Of a stretch of DNA of 64,000 nt, positions 8,449 through 17,781 are shown one piece after another (position 1 is the stretch's first letter; each line of letters begins with the position of its first letter). The stretch comes from Maricaulis sp. Lineage in GTDB: Bacteria; Pseudomonadota; Alphaproteobacteria; Caulobacterales; Maricaulaceae. A program made the position numbers and the translations under genes. The stretch is from positions 310,001 through 374,000 of the forward strand of contig NZ_JAEPNI010000001.1 in assembly GCF_017643475.1 (NCBI RefSeq). Reading direction: 5' to 3'. A model generated the notes under the pieces. The model ran no database searches. It saw only the letters and a list, made by a program, of their open reading frames with translations, and was not told the DNA's origin.

Positions 8449-8464
8449 CGCCGTGATCACGGCG
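8449..8464. promoter_or_regulatory. 16-bp perfect palindrome upstream of acnA
   Basis: CGCCGTGATCACGGCG is an uninterrupted palindrome ending 28 bases before the acnA ATG, in the 217-base region shared with divergent ccmA. With no loop it is more likely a protein-binding site than an RNA hairpin. I see no other strong element in the rest of this intergenic region. Confidence 0.5.
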
Positions 8465-8492
8465 TGGCTTGATTTGGACATGAGGAACAGCA

Positions 8493-11168
8493 ATGGCTTC
8501 TTTGGACAGTTTTTCCTGCAAAAGCACCCTCACCGCGGCCGGTGAAACCTATTCATATTTCGACCTGAAAGTGGCTGAAGCGAATGGCCTGACCGGCGTG
8601 TCACGCCTGCCTACATCGCTCAAGGTCCTGCTTGAGAACCTGCTGCGGTTCGAAGACGGAAAGACCGTCACCAAGGCCGATATCGAGGCCATGGCCGAGT
8701 GGGTCACGACGCAGACATCCACGCACGAGATTGCCTATCGCCCGGCCCGCGTGGTTATGCAGGACTTCACCGGAGTTCCCGCCGTTGTCGACCTGGCAGC
8801 CATGCGCGACGCAGCGGGCAAGCTGGGCGCCGACCCGAAACGTATCAACCCCCAGGTGCCCGTTGACCTTGTCATCGACCACTCGGTGATGGTCGATTTC
8901 TTTGGCGGTGAGAACAGTTTCGCCCGCAATGTGGAGCGCGAGTACGAGCGCAATGGTGAGCGTTACAAATTCCTCAAATGGGGCGCCAAGGCGTTCGATA
9001 ATTTCCGGGTCGTTCCTCCTGGAACCGGCATTATCCACCAGGTGAACCTTGAAAACCTGGCCCAGACTGTCTGGACCAGGGATGAGAACGGCGAAACCAT
9101 CGCCTATCCCGACACTTGTGTGGGTACGGACAGCCATACCACCATGATCAACGGCCTGGCCGTGCTGGGCTGGGGTGTGGGCGGTATCGAGGCCGAAGCG
9201 GCGATGCTGGGCCAGCCGGTCTCCATGCTGATCCCGGAAGTCATTGGTTTCGAGCTGACCGGCAAGCTTCCGGAAGGCGCGACGGCCACCGACCTCGTTT
9301 TGAAGGTCGTGGAAATGCTCCGCGCGCGGGGTGTGGTCGGGAAATTTGTCGAGTTCTACGGCGAGGGTCTCAATAATCTCTCACTCGAGGACGAGGCGAC
9401 CATTGCCAACATGGCGCCGGAATACGGTGCGACGTGCGGTTTTTTCGCGGTGGACAATGAAACGCTGGAATACTTGCGCGCCACGGGTCGTGATGACAAG
9501 CGTGTAGCCCTCGTGGAGGCTTATTCCAAGGCGCAGGGCATGTTCCGACCGGAATACGAGGAAGACCCTATCTTCACAGACACGCTGCACCTGGACATGA
9601 CGACCGTTGTGCCGGCTCTGTCAGGCCCCAAACGCCCCCAGGACTGGATCGCGCTGACCCAGGCAGCACAGGGTTTCTCCGACATCATGGAGAGCGAGTA
9701 CGGCAAGGGTGATGAACGTGGCAAGTCTGCGCCCGTCGAAGGCGAGGACTGGGAATTCACCAATGGCGATGTGGCCATCGCTGCCATCACCTCCTGTACA
9801 AATACCTCCAATCCCTCCGTGCTTCTGGGCGCAGGCCTGCTGGCCCGCAACGCTCTGGACAAGGGGTTGAGCACCAAGCCGTGGGTCAAGACCTCGCTGG
9901 CGCCGGGCTCCCAGGTTGTTACCGACTATCTGGAAAAGGCCGGCCTGCAGGATGATCTCGATGCGCTGGGCTTCAACCTGGTGGGATATGGCTGCACGAC
10001 CTGTATCGGTAACTCCGGACCGCTGCCGCCGGCGATCTCCAAGGCGATCAACGAGAATGACCTGGTTGCGACTTCGGTCCTTTCCGGTAACCGTAATTTC
10101 GAGGGCCGTATCAGCCCTGATATCCGCGCCAACTATCTGGCCTCGCCGCCACTGGTCGTGGCCTACGCAATTGCCGGTACGATGACCAAGGACATCACGA
10201 CCGAGCCGCTGGGTCAGGACCAGGACGGCAATGACGTATTCCTGAAAGATATCTGGCCGAGCAATCAGGAAATCACCGAAGCCGTCAGGGCGGCTGTCAC
10301 GCCGGAGATGTTTGCCAAGCGATACGCAGACGTTTTCAAGGGTGATGAAGCCTGGGCGTCCATCGATGTTGCGGGTGGCCTGACCTATGGCTGGGATCAC
10401 ACGTCCACCTATGTCCAGAACCCACCCTATTTCGAGGGCATGACGATGGAGCCGGAAGCTCCAGGCGATGTCGTCGACGCCAGGATCATGGGTCTGTTCG
10501 GTGACAGCATCACCACCGACCACATCTCTCCTGCTGGTTCCATCAAGGCCGACAGCCCCGCAGGTCGTTATCTGCAGGAGCGCCAGGTACCGGTTCTGGA
10601 GTTCAACTCCTATGGTTCCCGCCGCGGCAATCACGAAGTGATGATGCGCGGCACGTTCGCCAATATCCGCATCAAGAACAAGATGCTGGACGGTGTTGAG
10701 GGTGGTTACACGCTGAAAGATGGCAAGCAGGTTGATATCTATGATGCCTGCATGGAGTACCAGGCTGCGGGCACGCCGCTGGTTGTGTTCGGTGGCAAGG
10801 AATACGGCACGGGTTCCTCGCGGGACTGGGCTGCCAAGGGCTCCCGTCTGCTGGGCGTAAAGGCTGTCATCGCCGAGAGCTTTGAGCGGATCCACCGCTC
10901 CAACCTGATCGGCATGGGCGTTCTGCCGCTGCAATTCGAGGACGGTGTGTCCTGGGAAGGCCTGGGCATGAAGGGTGATGAGACCGTCAACATCAAGGGC
11001 GTGTCTGAGCTTGAGCCTCGGGCATCGATGACGGTCGAGATCACCTTCCCTGACGGCACGAGGAAGTCCGCCCCTGTTCGTGCGCGTATCGATACGGAGA
11101 ACGAGCTGGAATACTTCCGCAATGGCGGCATTCTTCACTACGTTCTGCGCAATCTGGCGCGTGGCTAA
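8493..11168 (+). CDS. acnA: Aconitate hydratase A
   Basis: This 891-residue enzyme interconverts citrate and isocitrate in the TCA cycle through a [4Fe-4S] cluster. The cluster cysteines are visible at C435 ([10 protein letters not shown]) and C501/C504 ([13 protein letters not shown]), the same numbering as E. coli AcnA. The N-terminus ([25 protein letters not shown]), the DHSVMVDFF stretch and the C-terminal swivel domain ([37 protein letters not shown] as separate blocks) are complete. GAGGAA lies about 6 bases upstream of the ATG. It is transcribed alone, divergent from the ccm operon. Confidence 0.98.
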   Translation: MASLDSFSCKSTLTAAGETYSYFDLKVAEANGLTGVSRLPTSLKVLLENLLRFEDGKTVTKADIEAMAEWVTTQTSTHEIAYRPARVVMQDFTGVPAVVDLAAMRDAAGKLGADPKRINPQVPVDLVIDHSVMVDFFGGENSFARNVEREYERNGERYKFLKWGAKAFDNFRVVPPGTGIIHQVNLENLAQTVWTRDENGETIAYPDTCVGTDSHTTMINGLAVLGWGVGGIEAEAAMLGQPVSMLIPEVIGFELTGKLPEGATATDLVLKVVEMLRARGVVGKFVEFYGEGLNNLSLEDEATIANMAPEYGATCGFFAVDNETLEYLRATGRDDKRVALVEAYSKAQGMFRPEYEEDPIFTDTLHLDMTTVVPALSGPKRPQDWIALTQAAQGFSDIMESEYGKGDERGKSAPVEGEDWEFTNGDVAIAAITSCTNTSNPSVLLGAGLLARNALDKGLSTKPWVKTSLAPGSQVVTDYLEKAGLQDDLDALGFNLVGYGCTTCIGNSGPLPPAISKAINENDLVATSVLSGNRNFEGRISPDIRANYLASPPLVVAYAIAGTMTKDITTEPLGQDQDGNDVFLKDIWPSNQEITEAVRAAVTPEMFAKRYADVFKGDEAWASIDVAGGLTYGWDHTSTYVQNPPYFEGMTMEPEAPGDVVDARIMGLFGDSITTDHISPAGSIKADSPAGRYLQERQVPVLEFNSYGSRRGNHEVMMRGTFANIRIKNKMLDGVEGGYTLKDGKQVDIYDACMEYQAAGTPLVVFGGKEYGTGSSRDWAAKGSRLLGVKAVIAESFERIHRSNLIGMGVLPLQFEDGVSWEGLGMKGDETVNIKGVSELEPRASMTVEITFPDGTRKSAPVRARIDTENELEYFRNGGILHYVLRNLARG

Positions 11169-11186
11169 CGCCGTGGAAAGAAATCT

Positions 11187-11228
11187 CCCGCCCGTGTCAC
11201 AGCCAAGTGATTGGCCGATGCGGGCGGG
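11187..11228. terminator. Possible terminator or structured element after acnA
   Basis: Perfect 8-bp arms CCCGCCCG (11187-11194) and CGGGCGGG (11221-11228) enclose a second small stem (GCCAA/TTGGC). There is no T-run, so intrinsic termination is uncertain. It sits between acnA and the DUF1223 gene. Confidence 0.4.
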
Positions 11229-11246
11229 CGTGATTATCTAGGTCGC

Positions 11247-11993
11247 ATGCGTTTGTTATCGCTCATACTTGCCACCTTCGTTTTCGCAGCCATTTCAGCG
11301 CCTGCGAAAGCCGGGGATGATTGTGACAACCGCCCTGTCCTGGTTGAGCTTTTCACCAGCCAGGGCTGTGGCCTGTGCCCGGAAGCCAACCGTTATCTCG
11401 GTGAGCTTGACCAGCGCCATAATGTCTTTGTTCTCGCCTATGCGGTGTCCTACTGGGACATGTATGGCTGGACTGACACCTTTGCCCGTCCGGAATATGT
11501 GCACCGTCAGCGTGCCTATCTGCCGCGACTGGATGTTCCGCGGCTTTACACGCCGCACTTCGTCGTGGATGGCGTGATGGATGCGCCGGGCTGGGATCGT
11601 GACCAGGTATCCGATGCCGTCACGGATCGTCTCAACGCCATGCCGGAAAGCCCGGATCTCTCGATCGAGGACGGACCGTTCGGCTCCTATATCGTGCACC
11701 TGGACGGAGGGGCGCCTGAAGAGGCGCTGGATGTCTGGCTGGTCGCCTACAAGCCGGGCTGGGCCACGGTCGAGATCGGTGGCGGCGAGAATGCCGGCAC
11801 GGAAATGCTCCACTATAACATGGTGAAGTCCATCAGTTATCTGGGCAGCTGGAGCGGCGGCGAAGCCGAGCTCGTAGGCGAGAGCTTCCGCCACTATGGC
11901 ACGGTGGCCATCGTGCAGGGCGCCAATGGCGGCCCGATCTACGCCTATGCCCACGCCGGCATGTCCGCCAGCGAAGGCGGCCGGACTTACTGA
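11247..11993 (+). CDS. DUF1223 secreted thioredoxin-like protein
   Basis: The protein (248 residues from ATG 11247) has a Sec signal peptide (MRLLSLILATFVFAAISAPAKAG) followed by VLVELFTSQGCGLCPEANRYL, the DUF1223 hallmark with a CxxC pair in a thioredoxin-like fold. The longer frame from 11211 would bury the signal peptide, so ATG 11247 is chosen. The conserved SYWDMYGWTDTFA and YTPHFVVDG segments are present. DUF1223 proteins are exported and of unknown function; a redox role is inferred from CxxC. It ends 12 bases before the convergent regA stop. Confidence 0.87.
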   Translation: MRLLSLILATFVFAAISAPAKAGDDCDNRPVLVELFTSQGCGLCPEANRYLGELDQRHNVFVLAYAVSYWDMYGWTDTFARPEYVHRQRAYLPRLDVPRLYTPHFVVDGVMDAPGWDRDQVSDAVTDRLNAMPESPDLSIEDGPFGSYIVHLDGGAPEEALDVWLVAYKPGWATVEIGGGENAGTEMLHYNMVKSISYLGSWSGGEAELVGESFRHYGTVAIVQGANGGPIYAYAHAGMSASEGGRTY

Positions 11994-12005
11994 TCTGGCA
12001 GCGAA

Positions 12006-12557
12006 TTACCGCGGCGCGCGCTTGGCGAGGATGCGCTGCAGCGTGCGACGGTGCATGTTCAGCCGGCGAGCGGTTTCCGAGACATTATGGTCACACAGCT
12101 CGAACACACGCTGGATGTGTTCCCAGCGCACGCGGTCTGCAGACATCGGGTTTTCCGGCGGTTCCGGCTTGTCGTCAGGGTGGGCGAGCAGCGCCTTGAT
12201 AATGTCATCTGCGTCGGCAGGCTTGGAGAGATAGTCGACCGCACCGGCTTTCACAGCAGCAACCGCCGTAGCGATATTGCCGTAACCGGTCAGCATGACG
12301 ACGCGACAGTCTGGGCGTGAGGCGTGCAGGCTTTTGACCACTTCCAGACCGTCGCCATCCTGCAGGCGCAGGTCACAAACGGCGAAAGCCGGTGGGTTGG
12401 CGCGTGCGACTTCCTTGGCCTCATCCACTGTCCCGACAGCAGAAACGATGAAACCGCGGCCCGTCATCGCCCGTCCCAGACGTGTGCGGAAAGGGGCATC
12501 ATCGTCCAGGATCAGAAGGCTCTTGTCCTCGGGCAATTCGTATTCGATGTCGCTCAC
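12006..12557 (-). CDS. regA: Redox response regulator RegA/ActR/PrrA
   Basis: This is the DNA-binding partner of RegB. The receiver domain has the acidic pocket LILDDDAP, the phospho-acceptor Asp in VCDLRLQDGDG (about D62), the Thr in MLTGYGNIATA and the Lys in YLSKPAD. The C-terminus is the Fis-type helix-turn-helix WEHIQRVFELCDHNVSETARRLNMHRRT (split blocks), nearly invariant in RegA homologues. I chose GTG 12557, with AGAGG 7 bases upstream; TTG 12563 is the longer alternative. It lies 33 bases downstream of regB on the same strand, forming a regB-regA operon. Confidence 0.94.
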   Translation of the reverse strand: MSDIEYELPEDKSLLILDDDAPFRTRLGRAMTGRGFIVSAVGTVDEAKEVARANPPAFAVCDLRLQDGDGLEVVKSLHASRPDCRVVMLTGYGNIATAVAAVKAGAVDYLSKPADADDIIKALLAHPDDKPEPPENPMSADRVRWEHIQRVFELCDHNVSETARRLNMHRRTLQRILAKRAPR

Positions 12558-12590
12558 AGTCAAACCTCTTTGAGTTTGTTCGGTCTCTTA

Positions 12591-13913
12591 CTAGCGGAGG
12601 ATTGGTCCCGCCTCCACCTTCTCGCGCGGCCAGACAATCGTGACCAAAGCCCCGCCAGCCGCGCTGGAATTTTCGAAGCGGACGATGCCGCCGGTCTTTT
12701 CGATCATCGTCTTGGCGATGAAAACACCCAATCCCAGTCCACCCTGGCCCGGTGTTCCCGACCGAGTCGTGACATAAGGCTCTCCGATCTTCGACAAGAT
12801 CTCCAAGGTGAAGCCCGGGCCGTCATCGAGAATGGTCACGGTCAGGTCCGTATCGCTCCACTGCCCTTCGACGGTCACACGCGTGGCCGCGAAATCCACC
12901 GCATTCTCGATGAAATTACCAATGCCATATAGCAATTCCGGGATGCGACGCAGGACCGGTTCCGTGGCGTTTTCGAGGCCCTCGAGATGGACATCCACCA
13001 TCGGACCCATGCCGCGCAGAGGTGCGGCCGCCTCTTCCAGAGCAGCCAGGAATTCGACCCGGTCATGGCGCTCGTCAGAGGCTGTTTTCTCGGCCGTCAG
13101 ACGCTTCAAAATGTCGCGACACCGCCGCGCCTGGGTCACCAGGAGCTCTGCATCCTCGCGTAGGATTTCATCGTCCTTCAGCTCGCGCATCATTTCCTTC
13201 GCGGTGAGCTGAATGGTCGCCAGCGGTGTGCCCAGCTCGTGAGCCGCAGCGGCGGCCAGTGCGCCCAGAGCTGAAAGGCGCTGTTCGCGCGACAGGACGC
13301 TCTGGGTGGCCGCCAGAGCGGTGGCCATGGAACGTCCCTCCTGGCTGACCCGCCAGGAATAGACAGCCGTGAACGCGACCGCGACAAAGATGGCTGCCCA
13401 CAGGCCGGTGATATACATGCCCGGAAGGGTCAGCTCTTCGCCGCCCAACCACGGCAGCGGCAGGCTCCACAGCCACATCGCGCCGGTGCCGGTCATGGCG
13501 GTGCCGGCGACGGGCAGCGACCAGCGCGGCGGCAGGGCGGCGACGGCAATGGTCACAGGCGCTGCCAGCATGACGACGAATGGGTTCTGCAAACCACCGG
13601 TCAGCATCAACAGGACGCAAAGCTGCAGCACGTCATAGGCCAGCTGCGCAAAAGCCTGCCAGTCCTGCGCGAATTGCTGCGGCTGCACGGCGAGGGTCAG
13701 CCAGGTGTTGATCCACGCGCTGGTCAGGATGACACCCAGACAGAATCCAAGCGGTAATTCGAAACCGAGCCCAAAGTGCACAAGCAGTACGGTCAACGTC
13801 TGCCCCACGACCGCCAGCCAGCGCAACATGACCAGTGTACGCAGGCGCAAGCGGCCGAACACCGGTGTCAGGTGGGCGTCACCGCCATAGGGATCCCAAT
13901 CTGCATCACTCAT
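12591..13913 (-). CDS. regB: Redox sensor histidine kinase RegB/ActS/PrrB
   Basis: This 440-residue kinase has about six N-terminal membrane helices with the ubiquinone-binding heptad GGLQNPF at residues 106-112. The phosphorylated histidine is H225 in AAHELGTPLATIQ, and the redox-active cysteine is C265 in QARRCRDILKRL, both at the same numbers as in Rhodobacter RegB. The ATPase domain shows ENAVDFAA, DDGPGF and GLGLGVFIA. In relatives it controls respiration, photosynthesis and carbon/nitrogen genes by redox state. AGGAT lies 7 bases before the ATG. It is divergent from senC, the conserved arrangement. Confidence 0.95.
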   Translation of the reverse strand: MSDADWDPYGGDAHLTPVFGRLRLRTLVMLRWLAVVGQTLTVLLVHFGLGFELPLGFCLGVILTSAWINTWLTLAVQPQQFAQDWQAFAQLAYDVLQLCVLLMLTGGLQNPFVVMLAAPVTIAVAALPPRWSLPVAGTAMTGTGAMWLWSLPLPWLGGEELTLPGMYITGLWAAIFVAVAFTAVYSWRVSQEGRSMATALAATQSVLSREQRLSALGALAAAAAHELGTPLATIQLTAKEMMRELKDDEILREDAELLVTQARRCRDILKRLTAEKTASDERHDRVEFLAALEEAAAPLRGMGPMVDVHLEGLENATEPVLRRIPELLYGIGNFIENAVDFAATRVTVEGQWSDTDLTVTILDDGPGFTLEILSKIGEPYVTTRSGTPGQGGLGLGVFIAKTMIEKTGGIVRFENSSAAGGALVTIVWPREKVEAGPILR

Positions 13914-13997
13914 ATTCGATCCTGTACATTTCCGTCATGCTTGATGGACATATCAGGTCGCCGCGCCTACTTTCGCACTTGCAGCAATCTCGGCTAT

Positions 13998-14025
13998 GTT
14001 TCGGCATAACATGCTTTGCCGAAAC
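13998..14025. promoter_or_regulatory. Inverted repeat in the regB/senC divergent promoter region
   Basis: Arms GTTTCGGC (13998-14005) and GCCGAAAC (14018-14025), 8 bp with a 12-base spacer, lie 22 bases before the senC start and about 85 bases before regB. The spacing of two half-sites about two turns apart suggests a dimeric regulator, RegA or another. No experimental basis; inference from symmetry. Confidence 0.5.
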
Positions 14026-14047
14026 TCGAACAGCTCAAGGACGATCA

Positions 14048-14740
14048 ATGCAGTCTCTGTTGGAAGCAATGCGTAACGGCCTCGGCCGTCTGGCCGGTGC
14101 ACTCGCCGGCAACCGCGCCTGGGTCTGGGTTCTCCTGGCCGCCCCGATGGTGATGATGCTGACCTTCCTGATGCTGGCCGCGCGAGACCAGGGGCAGGGT
14201 GACACTGTGGTGCGCCCAGCCGCGGTTCGTGTGAGTGGCGAGGCCGATATCGGCGGTCCGTTCACCCTTGTTGATCACACCGGTGCAACGGTTACGGAGC
14301 AGACCTATCGCGGTCGTCCGATGCTGATCTATTTCGGCTATACCTATTGCCCTGATATCTGCCCCTATTCGCTGCAATTGCTGGCCATTGCGCTGGATCA
14401 GATGCCTGAAGAGGAGCGGGCACAGTTCCAGCCTATTCTGATCACTGTTGATCCCGAGCGGGACACGGTGGAAGCGATGGCGCAATACGTCACCTCCAAC
14501 GCCTTTCCCGACGGCCTGATCGGCCTGACCGGAACCCAGGAGCAGGTTGCTGCGGCGGCCCAGGCCTATCGTGTGGCCTATCGCCGTGCGGGTGAGGGAG
14601 ATGATTATCTGATGGATCACTCGTCCATCGTCTATCTGATGAATTCGGAAGGGCGTTTTGTAGACATTTTCACCGACGGGTTTGACCCGGCGATGGCGGC
14701 CCAGCGTCTGCAAGACTTCCTTGAGGAAGAAGGCGCATAA
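14048..14740 (+). CDS. senC: SCO1/SenC/PrrC copper chaperone
   Basis: This 230-residue membrane-anchored thioredoxin-fold protein carries copper to cytochrome c oxidase. It has an N-terminal helix (WVWVLLAAPMVMMLTFLML), the copper-binding pair in YTYCPDICPYS (C101, C105) and the third ligand in DHSSIVYL (H191). ATG 14048 has AAGGA about 6 bases upstream; the frame is open further left but without signals. It is divergent from regB-regA, as in Rhodobacter reg/prr loci, and is followed 39 bases later by phaZ. Confidence 0.93.
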   Translation: MQSLLEAMRNGLGRLAGALAGNRAWVWVLLAAPMVMMLTFLMLAARDQGQGDTVVRPAAVRVSGEADIGGPFTLVDHTGATVTEQTYRGRPMLIYFGYTYCPDICPYSLQLLAIALDQMPEEERAQFQPILITVDPERDTVEAMAQYVTSNAFPDGLIGLTGTQEQVAAAAQAYRVAYRRAGEGDDYLMDHSSIVYLMNSEGRFVDIFTDGFDPAMAAQRLQDFLEEEGA

Positions 14741-14779
14741 TCACGCACACAAGATGCGGACTGCGCTGCGGGAGGCTTG

Positions 14780-16042
14780 ATGCTTTACAGTGTGTACGAA
14801 ATGAACCGCCTGGCGATGACGCCATGGCGCGCCGCCGCCAATGCGACACGCCGCATGATGCGCGCGCCGTGGAACCCGATGGGTGAAACGGTTGCCGGAC
14901 GCACCATGGCGGCTGCAGCCGAGCTGTTCGAGTCTGTAACCCGGCGTTACGGCAAGCCTGAATGGATGATCGACAACACGCTGATCCATGGTCACACCGT
15001 TGCCGTCGAGGAAGAGGTCGTCTGGTCGGATTCCTGGTGTGACCTCCTGCATTTCCGCCGTGATCCCCAGGCCCTGGTCGAAGCGCGCGGCAAGCGTGAG
15101 GATCGCAAGGTCCTGTTCGTGGCGCCGATGTCCGGACACTACTCCACCCTGTTGCGGGGTACGGTCGAGACCTTCCTGCCGGATTGCGAGGTCTACATCA
15201 CGGACTGGCAGGATGCGCGCATGGTGCCAGTCAGTGAAGGTCGTTTCGATCTCGATGATTTTGTCGCCTATATCCGCAGGATGATTGCCTTTGTCGGACC
15301 AGACGTGCACGTGGTTGCTGTCTGTCAGCCGGGCCCGCCGACCCTGTCTGCGATTGCGCTGATGGCCGAGGACAAGGATCCAGCGCGTCCGGCGTCGATG
15401 ACCTTCATGGGCTCGCCGATTGATACACGCAAATCTCCGACAGCTCCGAATATCCTGGCGGAGGAAAAGCCGTTCGACTGGTTCGCCCAGAATCTGATCC
15501 ACACCGTGCCCGCGCCCAATCCGGGTGCGCTGCGCCGGGTCTATCCGGGCTTTCTGCAGCTGGCGGGCTTCATGAACATGAATCTCGACCGGCATGTCGA
15601 CGCCCATTGGAATTTCTACAATCACCTGGTTGAGGGTGATGGCGACAGCGCTGAAAAACATCGTGTCTTCTACGATGAATACCTGGCGGTTATGGACCTG
15701 TCCGAGGAGTTCTACCTTCAGACGATCAGCGACGTGTTCCAGGAACACAAGCTGGCGCGCGGGATCCAGGAGCATCACGGTCGCCGCGTTGATGTCAGCG
15801 CCATCGAGGACATTGCCCTGCTCACCGTGGAAGGCGAGCGCGATGATATCTCCGGTATCGGCCAGACCCAGGCGGCGCATGATCTGTGTACCAACCTGCC
15901 TGAAGAGCTCCAGCTGGACTGGGTGCAGCCGGAAGTCGGCCATTACGGTGTCTTCAATGGTCGCCGCTTCCGCGAGCAGATTGCGCCCCGCATGCGCGAT
16001 TTCTGGGACGAGAAGGGTGGCGCAGCTCTCAAGCGCCGCTGA
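14780..16042 (+). CDS. phaZ: Intracellular polyhydroxyalkanoate depolymerase
   Basis: This 420-residue enzyme mobilises stored PHB granules. It shows the intracellular class signature with Cys in place of Ser in the lipase-like box, VAVCQPGPPTL (about C182), together with RKVLFVAPMSGHYSTLLRGT and ITDWQDARMVP as separate family blocks. The C-terminal WVQPEVGHYGVFNGRRFRE supplies the catalytic His. ATG 14780 follows GGAGG by 4 bases. No PHA synthase is in the window. A strong terminator follows. Confidence 0.94.
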   Translation: MLYSVYEMNRLAMTPWRAAANATRRMMRAPWNPMGETVAGRTMAAAAELFESVTRRYGKPEWMIDNTLIHGHTVAVEEEVVWSDSWCDLLHFRRDPQALVEARGKREDRKVLFVAPMSGHYSTLLRGTVETFLPDCEVYITDWQDARMVPVSEGRFDLDDFVAYIRRMIAFVGPDVHVVAVCQPGPPTLSAIALMAEDKDPARPASMTFMGSPIDTRKSPTAPNILAEEKPFDWFAQNLIHTVPAPNPGALRRVYPGFLQLAGFMNMNLDRHVDAHWNFYNHLVEGDGDSAEKHRVFYDEYLAVMDLSEEFYLQTISDVFQEHKLARGIQEHHGRRVDVSAIEDIALLTVEGERDDISGIGQTQAAHDLCTNLPEELQLDWVQPEVGHYGVFNGRRFREQIAPRMRDFWDEKGGAALKRR

Positions 16043-16063
16043 GACCACGTTCTAAGCAACAAA

Positions 16064-16089
16064 AAAGGCCCGCCAATCGGCGGGCCTTT
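16064..16089. terminator. Bidirectional terminator between phaZ and the convergent gene
   Basis: Perfect 11-bp stem AAAGGCCCGCC (16064-16074) and GGCGGGCCTTT (16079-16089) with a 4-base loop; A-run on one side and T-rich on the other, so it can serve both converging transcripts. Confidence 0.88.
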
Positions 16090-16105
16090 CTGTTTGGGTG
16101 CGGTA

Positions 16106-17704
16106 TCAGTCCGCCGGGTCGGCCGAGACGCTGATGCCGAGGCGATCAATATTCGGCTCGTCCTGTTCGACAATCATCATCATGTCGCCAACCGTCGTCG
16201 GGCTGGTCGGACGCATGCCCACGGTGACAGATCCCCCATTGTTGAGGAAACCGGAAACGGCCGTCGTCAGCTCCGTCATCAGGGGCGCCGGGACAAGCGG
16301 GCCAGCGCTGGCTGCGCCCAGCAGGACGAGAGCGGACGCCTGGGCGCGCGCCTGTTCCGGAGCGATACCCTGCTGGCTCGCCATGGCACCGAAAGCACGA
16401 TCCAGGATCGACTGGTCGGTGATGGAAAGGGAGAACTCATTCACTTGCAGGGCCGACATGGCGGCCATGGCTGCGTCCTCGGCTGCATCCTCGCCATATT
16501 CAGCTGCCTCGGCGACCATCTCTGCCATGAGGGCGGTGTACTCGTTATAACCCTCGACGTCCTGGCTGAAGTCGATGCGGAAAGCGTCCTCGACCACATA
16601 GTAATTGTCGCCATCGGTGTAGGCGCGGCCGCGCTCGGGCTGGTAGACCGTGTTGGTGACCGCGTGCATGTTCAGCTCGCTATAGCCAAGCATCATCAGG
16701 CCAGCGGCGATCTGGGCGCCATTTTCATGTTCGGCATCAGCGCTGAAATGCAGACGCTCTACTGTGGCGCTGGAGTGAACATCACCACGACGTTCCACAT
16801 TTTCAGCCGTCATTGACGCCAGCGACAGCTCAATACCGCCGGCATTGAGCGCGAAATCACTCAGTACGAATTCCGAGAAAATGGCCGCCGGGTTCACGGT
16901 GGCTGCATTCATGTAGGAATTCATGAAAGCCGGCATATTGTCGTTTTCAATCGCCGTGAACCACTCATCCGTGGTGTCTGTGCTGATGCCTTCCACGCGA
17001 ATTTCGCCCAGCGAGACATGGACCGGCTCATCGCCATCCTGTGCGTCGACCAGGAGGTCGTTCATCTCGAAACGGGCGGTATTCGAGCGGTCGTCGGCTT
17101 CAAGCACCATGGACCCGAGGCTCACCGTGGTCATCTCATCGCTCTCATCGACGACGCGCAGCCCGCGCAGGGCGACGCGATCGAACGGATTCTCACCCAG
17201 CTCGATATCTTTGTCGTCACCTTCGCCGAGATTGGCAAATCCCTCCGCGATCATGGCTGCGAATTCTGCATTCGGACCAACAATCTCGATCAGATCAATG
17301 GACACACCCTCACCGTCATCATCCGACGCGCTCATCCCGGACATCGAGAACGCGTCGAACATGACCCGACCGTCCGACGCGAGGCGGGGAGCGGAGAAGC
17401 GCATCTCGTCGACATGCAGTTCTTCGCCATCGAAATTGACGTTGAAATCATCTTCCCCGTCCTTGGCGGCTTCGCCGTTATCATCGTCATCCATGTGGAA
17501 GACGACGTTGGTGAAGATGTAATCGCCGCCGGAAAAGCGGCCGCGATCGAATGAAATTTCATTGACGTCAGATGTGTCCAGACCCATTGCGGCAATGGCT
17601 GCCTGGGCATCGGAACGACTCACGCGTGTCTGCGCCTCTGATACGGCGGAAAAAGACACGGCCAGAACCATGGCCGAAACGCTGGAAGCAAAAAGGGTTC
17701 GCAC
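16106..17704 (-). CDS. Secreted acidic protein of unknown function
   Basis: I do not recognise this gene. From GTG 17704 (GGGAG about 6 bases upstream) it starts with a clean Sec signal peptide (MRTLFASSVSAMVLAVSFSAVSEAQ) and runs about 532 residues, rich in Asp, Glu and Met, with no Cys in the mature part. The middle consists of repeated beta-like units (VALRGLRVVDESDEMTTVSLG, VHVSLGEIRVEGIST, EFVLSDFALNAGGIELSLAS), suggesting an extended beta structure. An alanine-rich helix (AEAAEYGEDAAEDAAMAAM) lies near residue 420. The GTG at 17725 is a longer alternative. It is probably periplasmic. The gene lies 77 bases after the PBP gene on the same strand. Confidence 0.8.
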   Translation of the reverse strand: MRTLFASSVSAMVLAVSFSAVSEAQTRVSRSDAQAAIAAMGLDTSDVNEISFDRGRFSGGDYIFTNVVFHMDDDDNGEAAKDGEDDFNVNFDGEELHVDEMRFSAPRLASDGRVMFDAFSMSGMSASDDDGEGVSIDLIEIVGPNAEFAAMIAEGFANLGEGDDKDIELGENPFDRVALRGLRVVDESDEMTTVSLGSMVLEADDRSNTARFEMNDLLVDAQDGDEPVHVSLGEIRVEGISTDTTDEWFTAIENDNMPAFMNSYMNAATVNPAAIFSEFVLSDFALNAGGIELSLASMTAENVERRGDVHSSATVERLHFSADAEHENGAQIAAGLMMLGYSELNMHAVTNTVYQPERGRAYTDGDNYYVVEDAFRIDFSQDVEGYNEYTALMAEMVAEAAEYGEDAAEDAAMAAMSALQVNEFSLSITDQSILDRAFGAMASQQGIAPEQARAQASALVLLGAASAGPLVPAPLMTELTTAVSGFLNNGGSVTVGMRPTSPTTVGDMMMIVEQDEPNIDRLGISVSADPAD

Positions 17705-17781
17705 TGTTCTCTCCCTCGAAGTCACGAATTCAGTAGGGGCATACTACGTGACGTAGAGAGAAGCGGGCGGGGGAACGTCTC

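Noticed and set aside
11211..11246. Longer start for the DUF1223 gene
   Set aside because: It would place 12 residues before a clean signal peptide, and the ATG at 11247 fits the secreted family start.
17743..17757. CTACG-TGA-CGTAG short dyad before the acidic secreted protein gene
   Set aside because: Arms of five bases are expected by chance and no partner copy was found.
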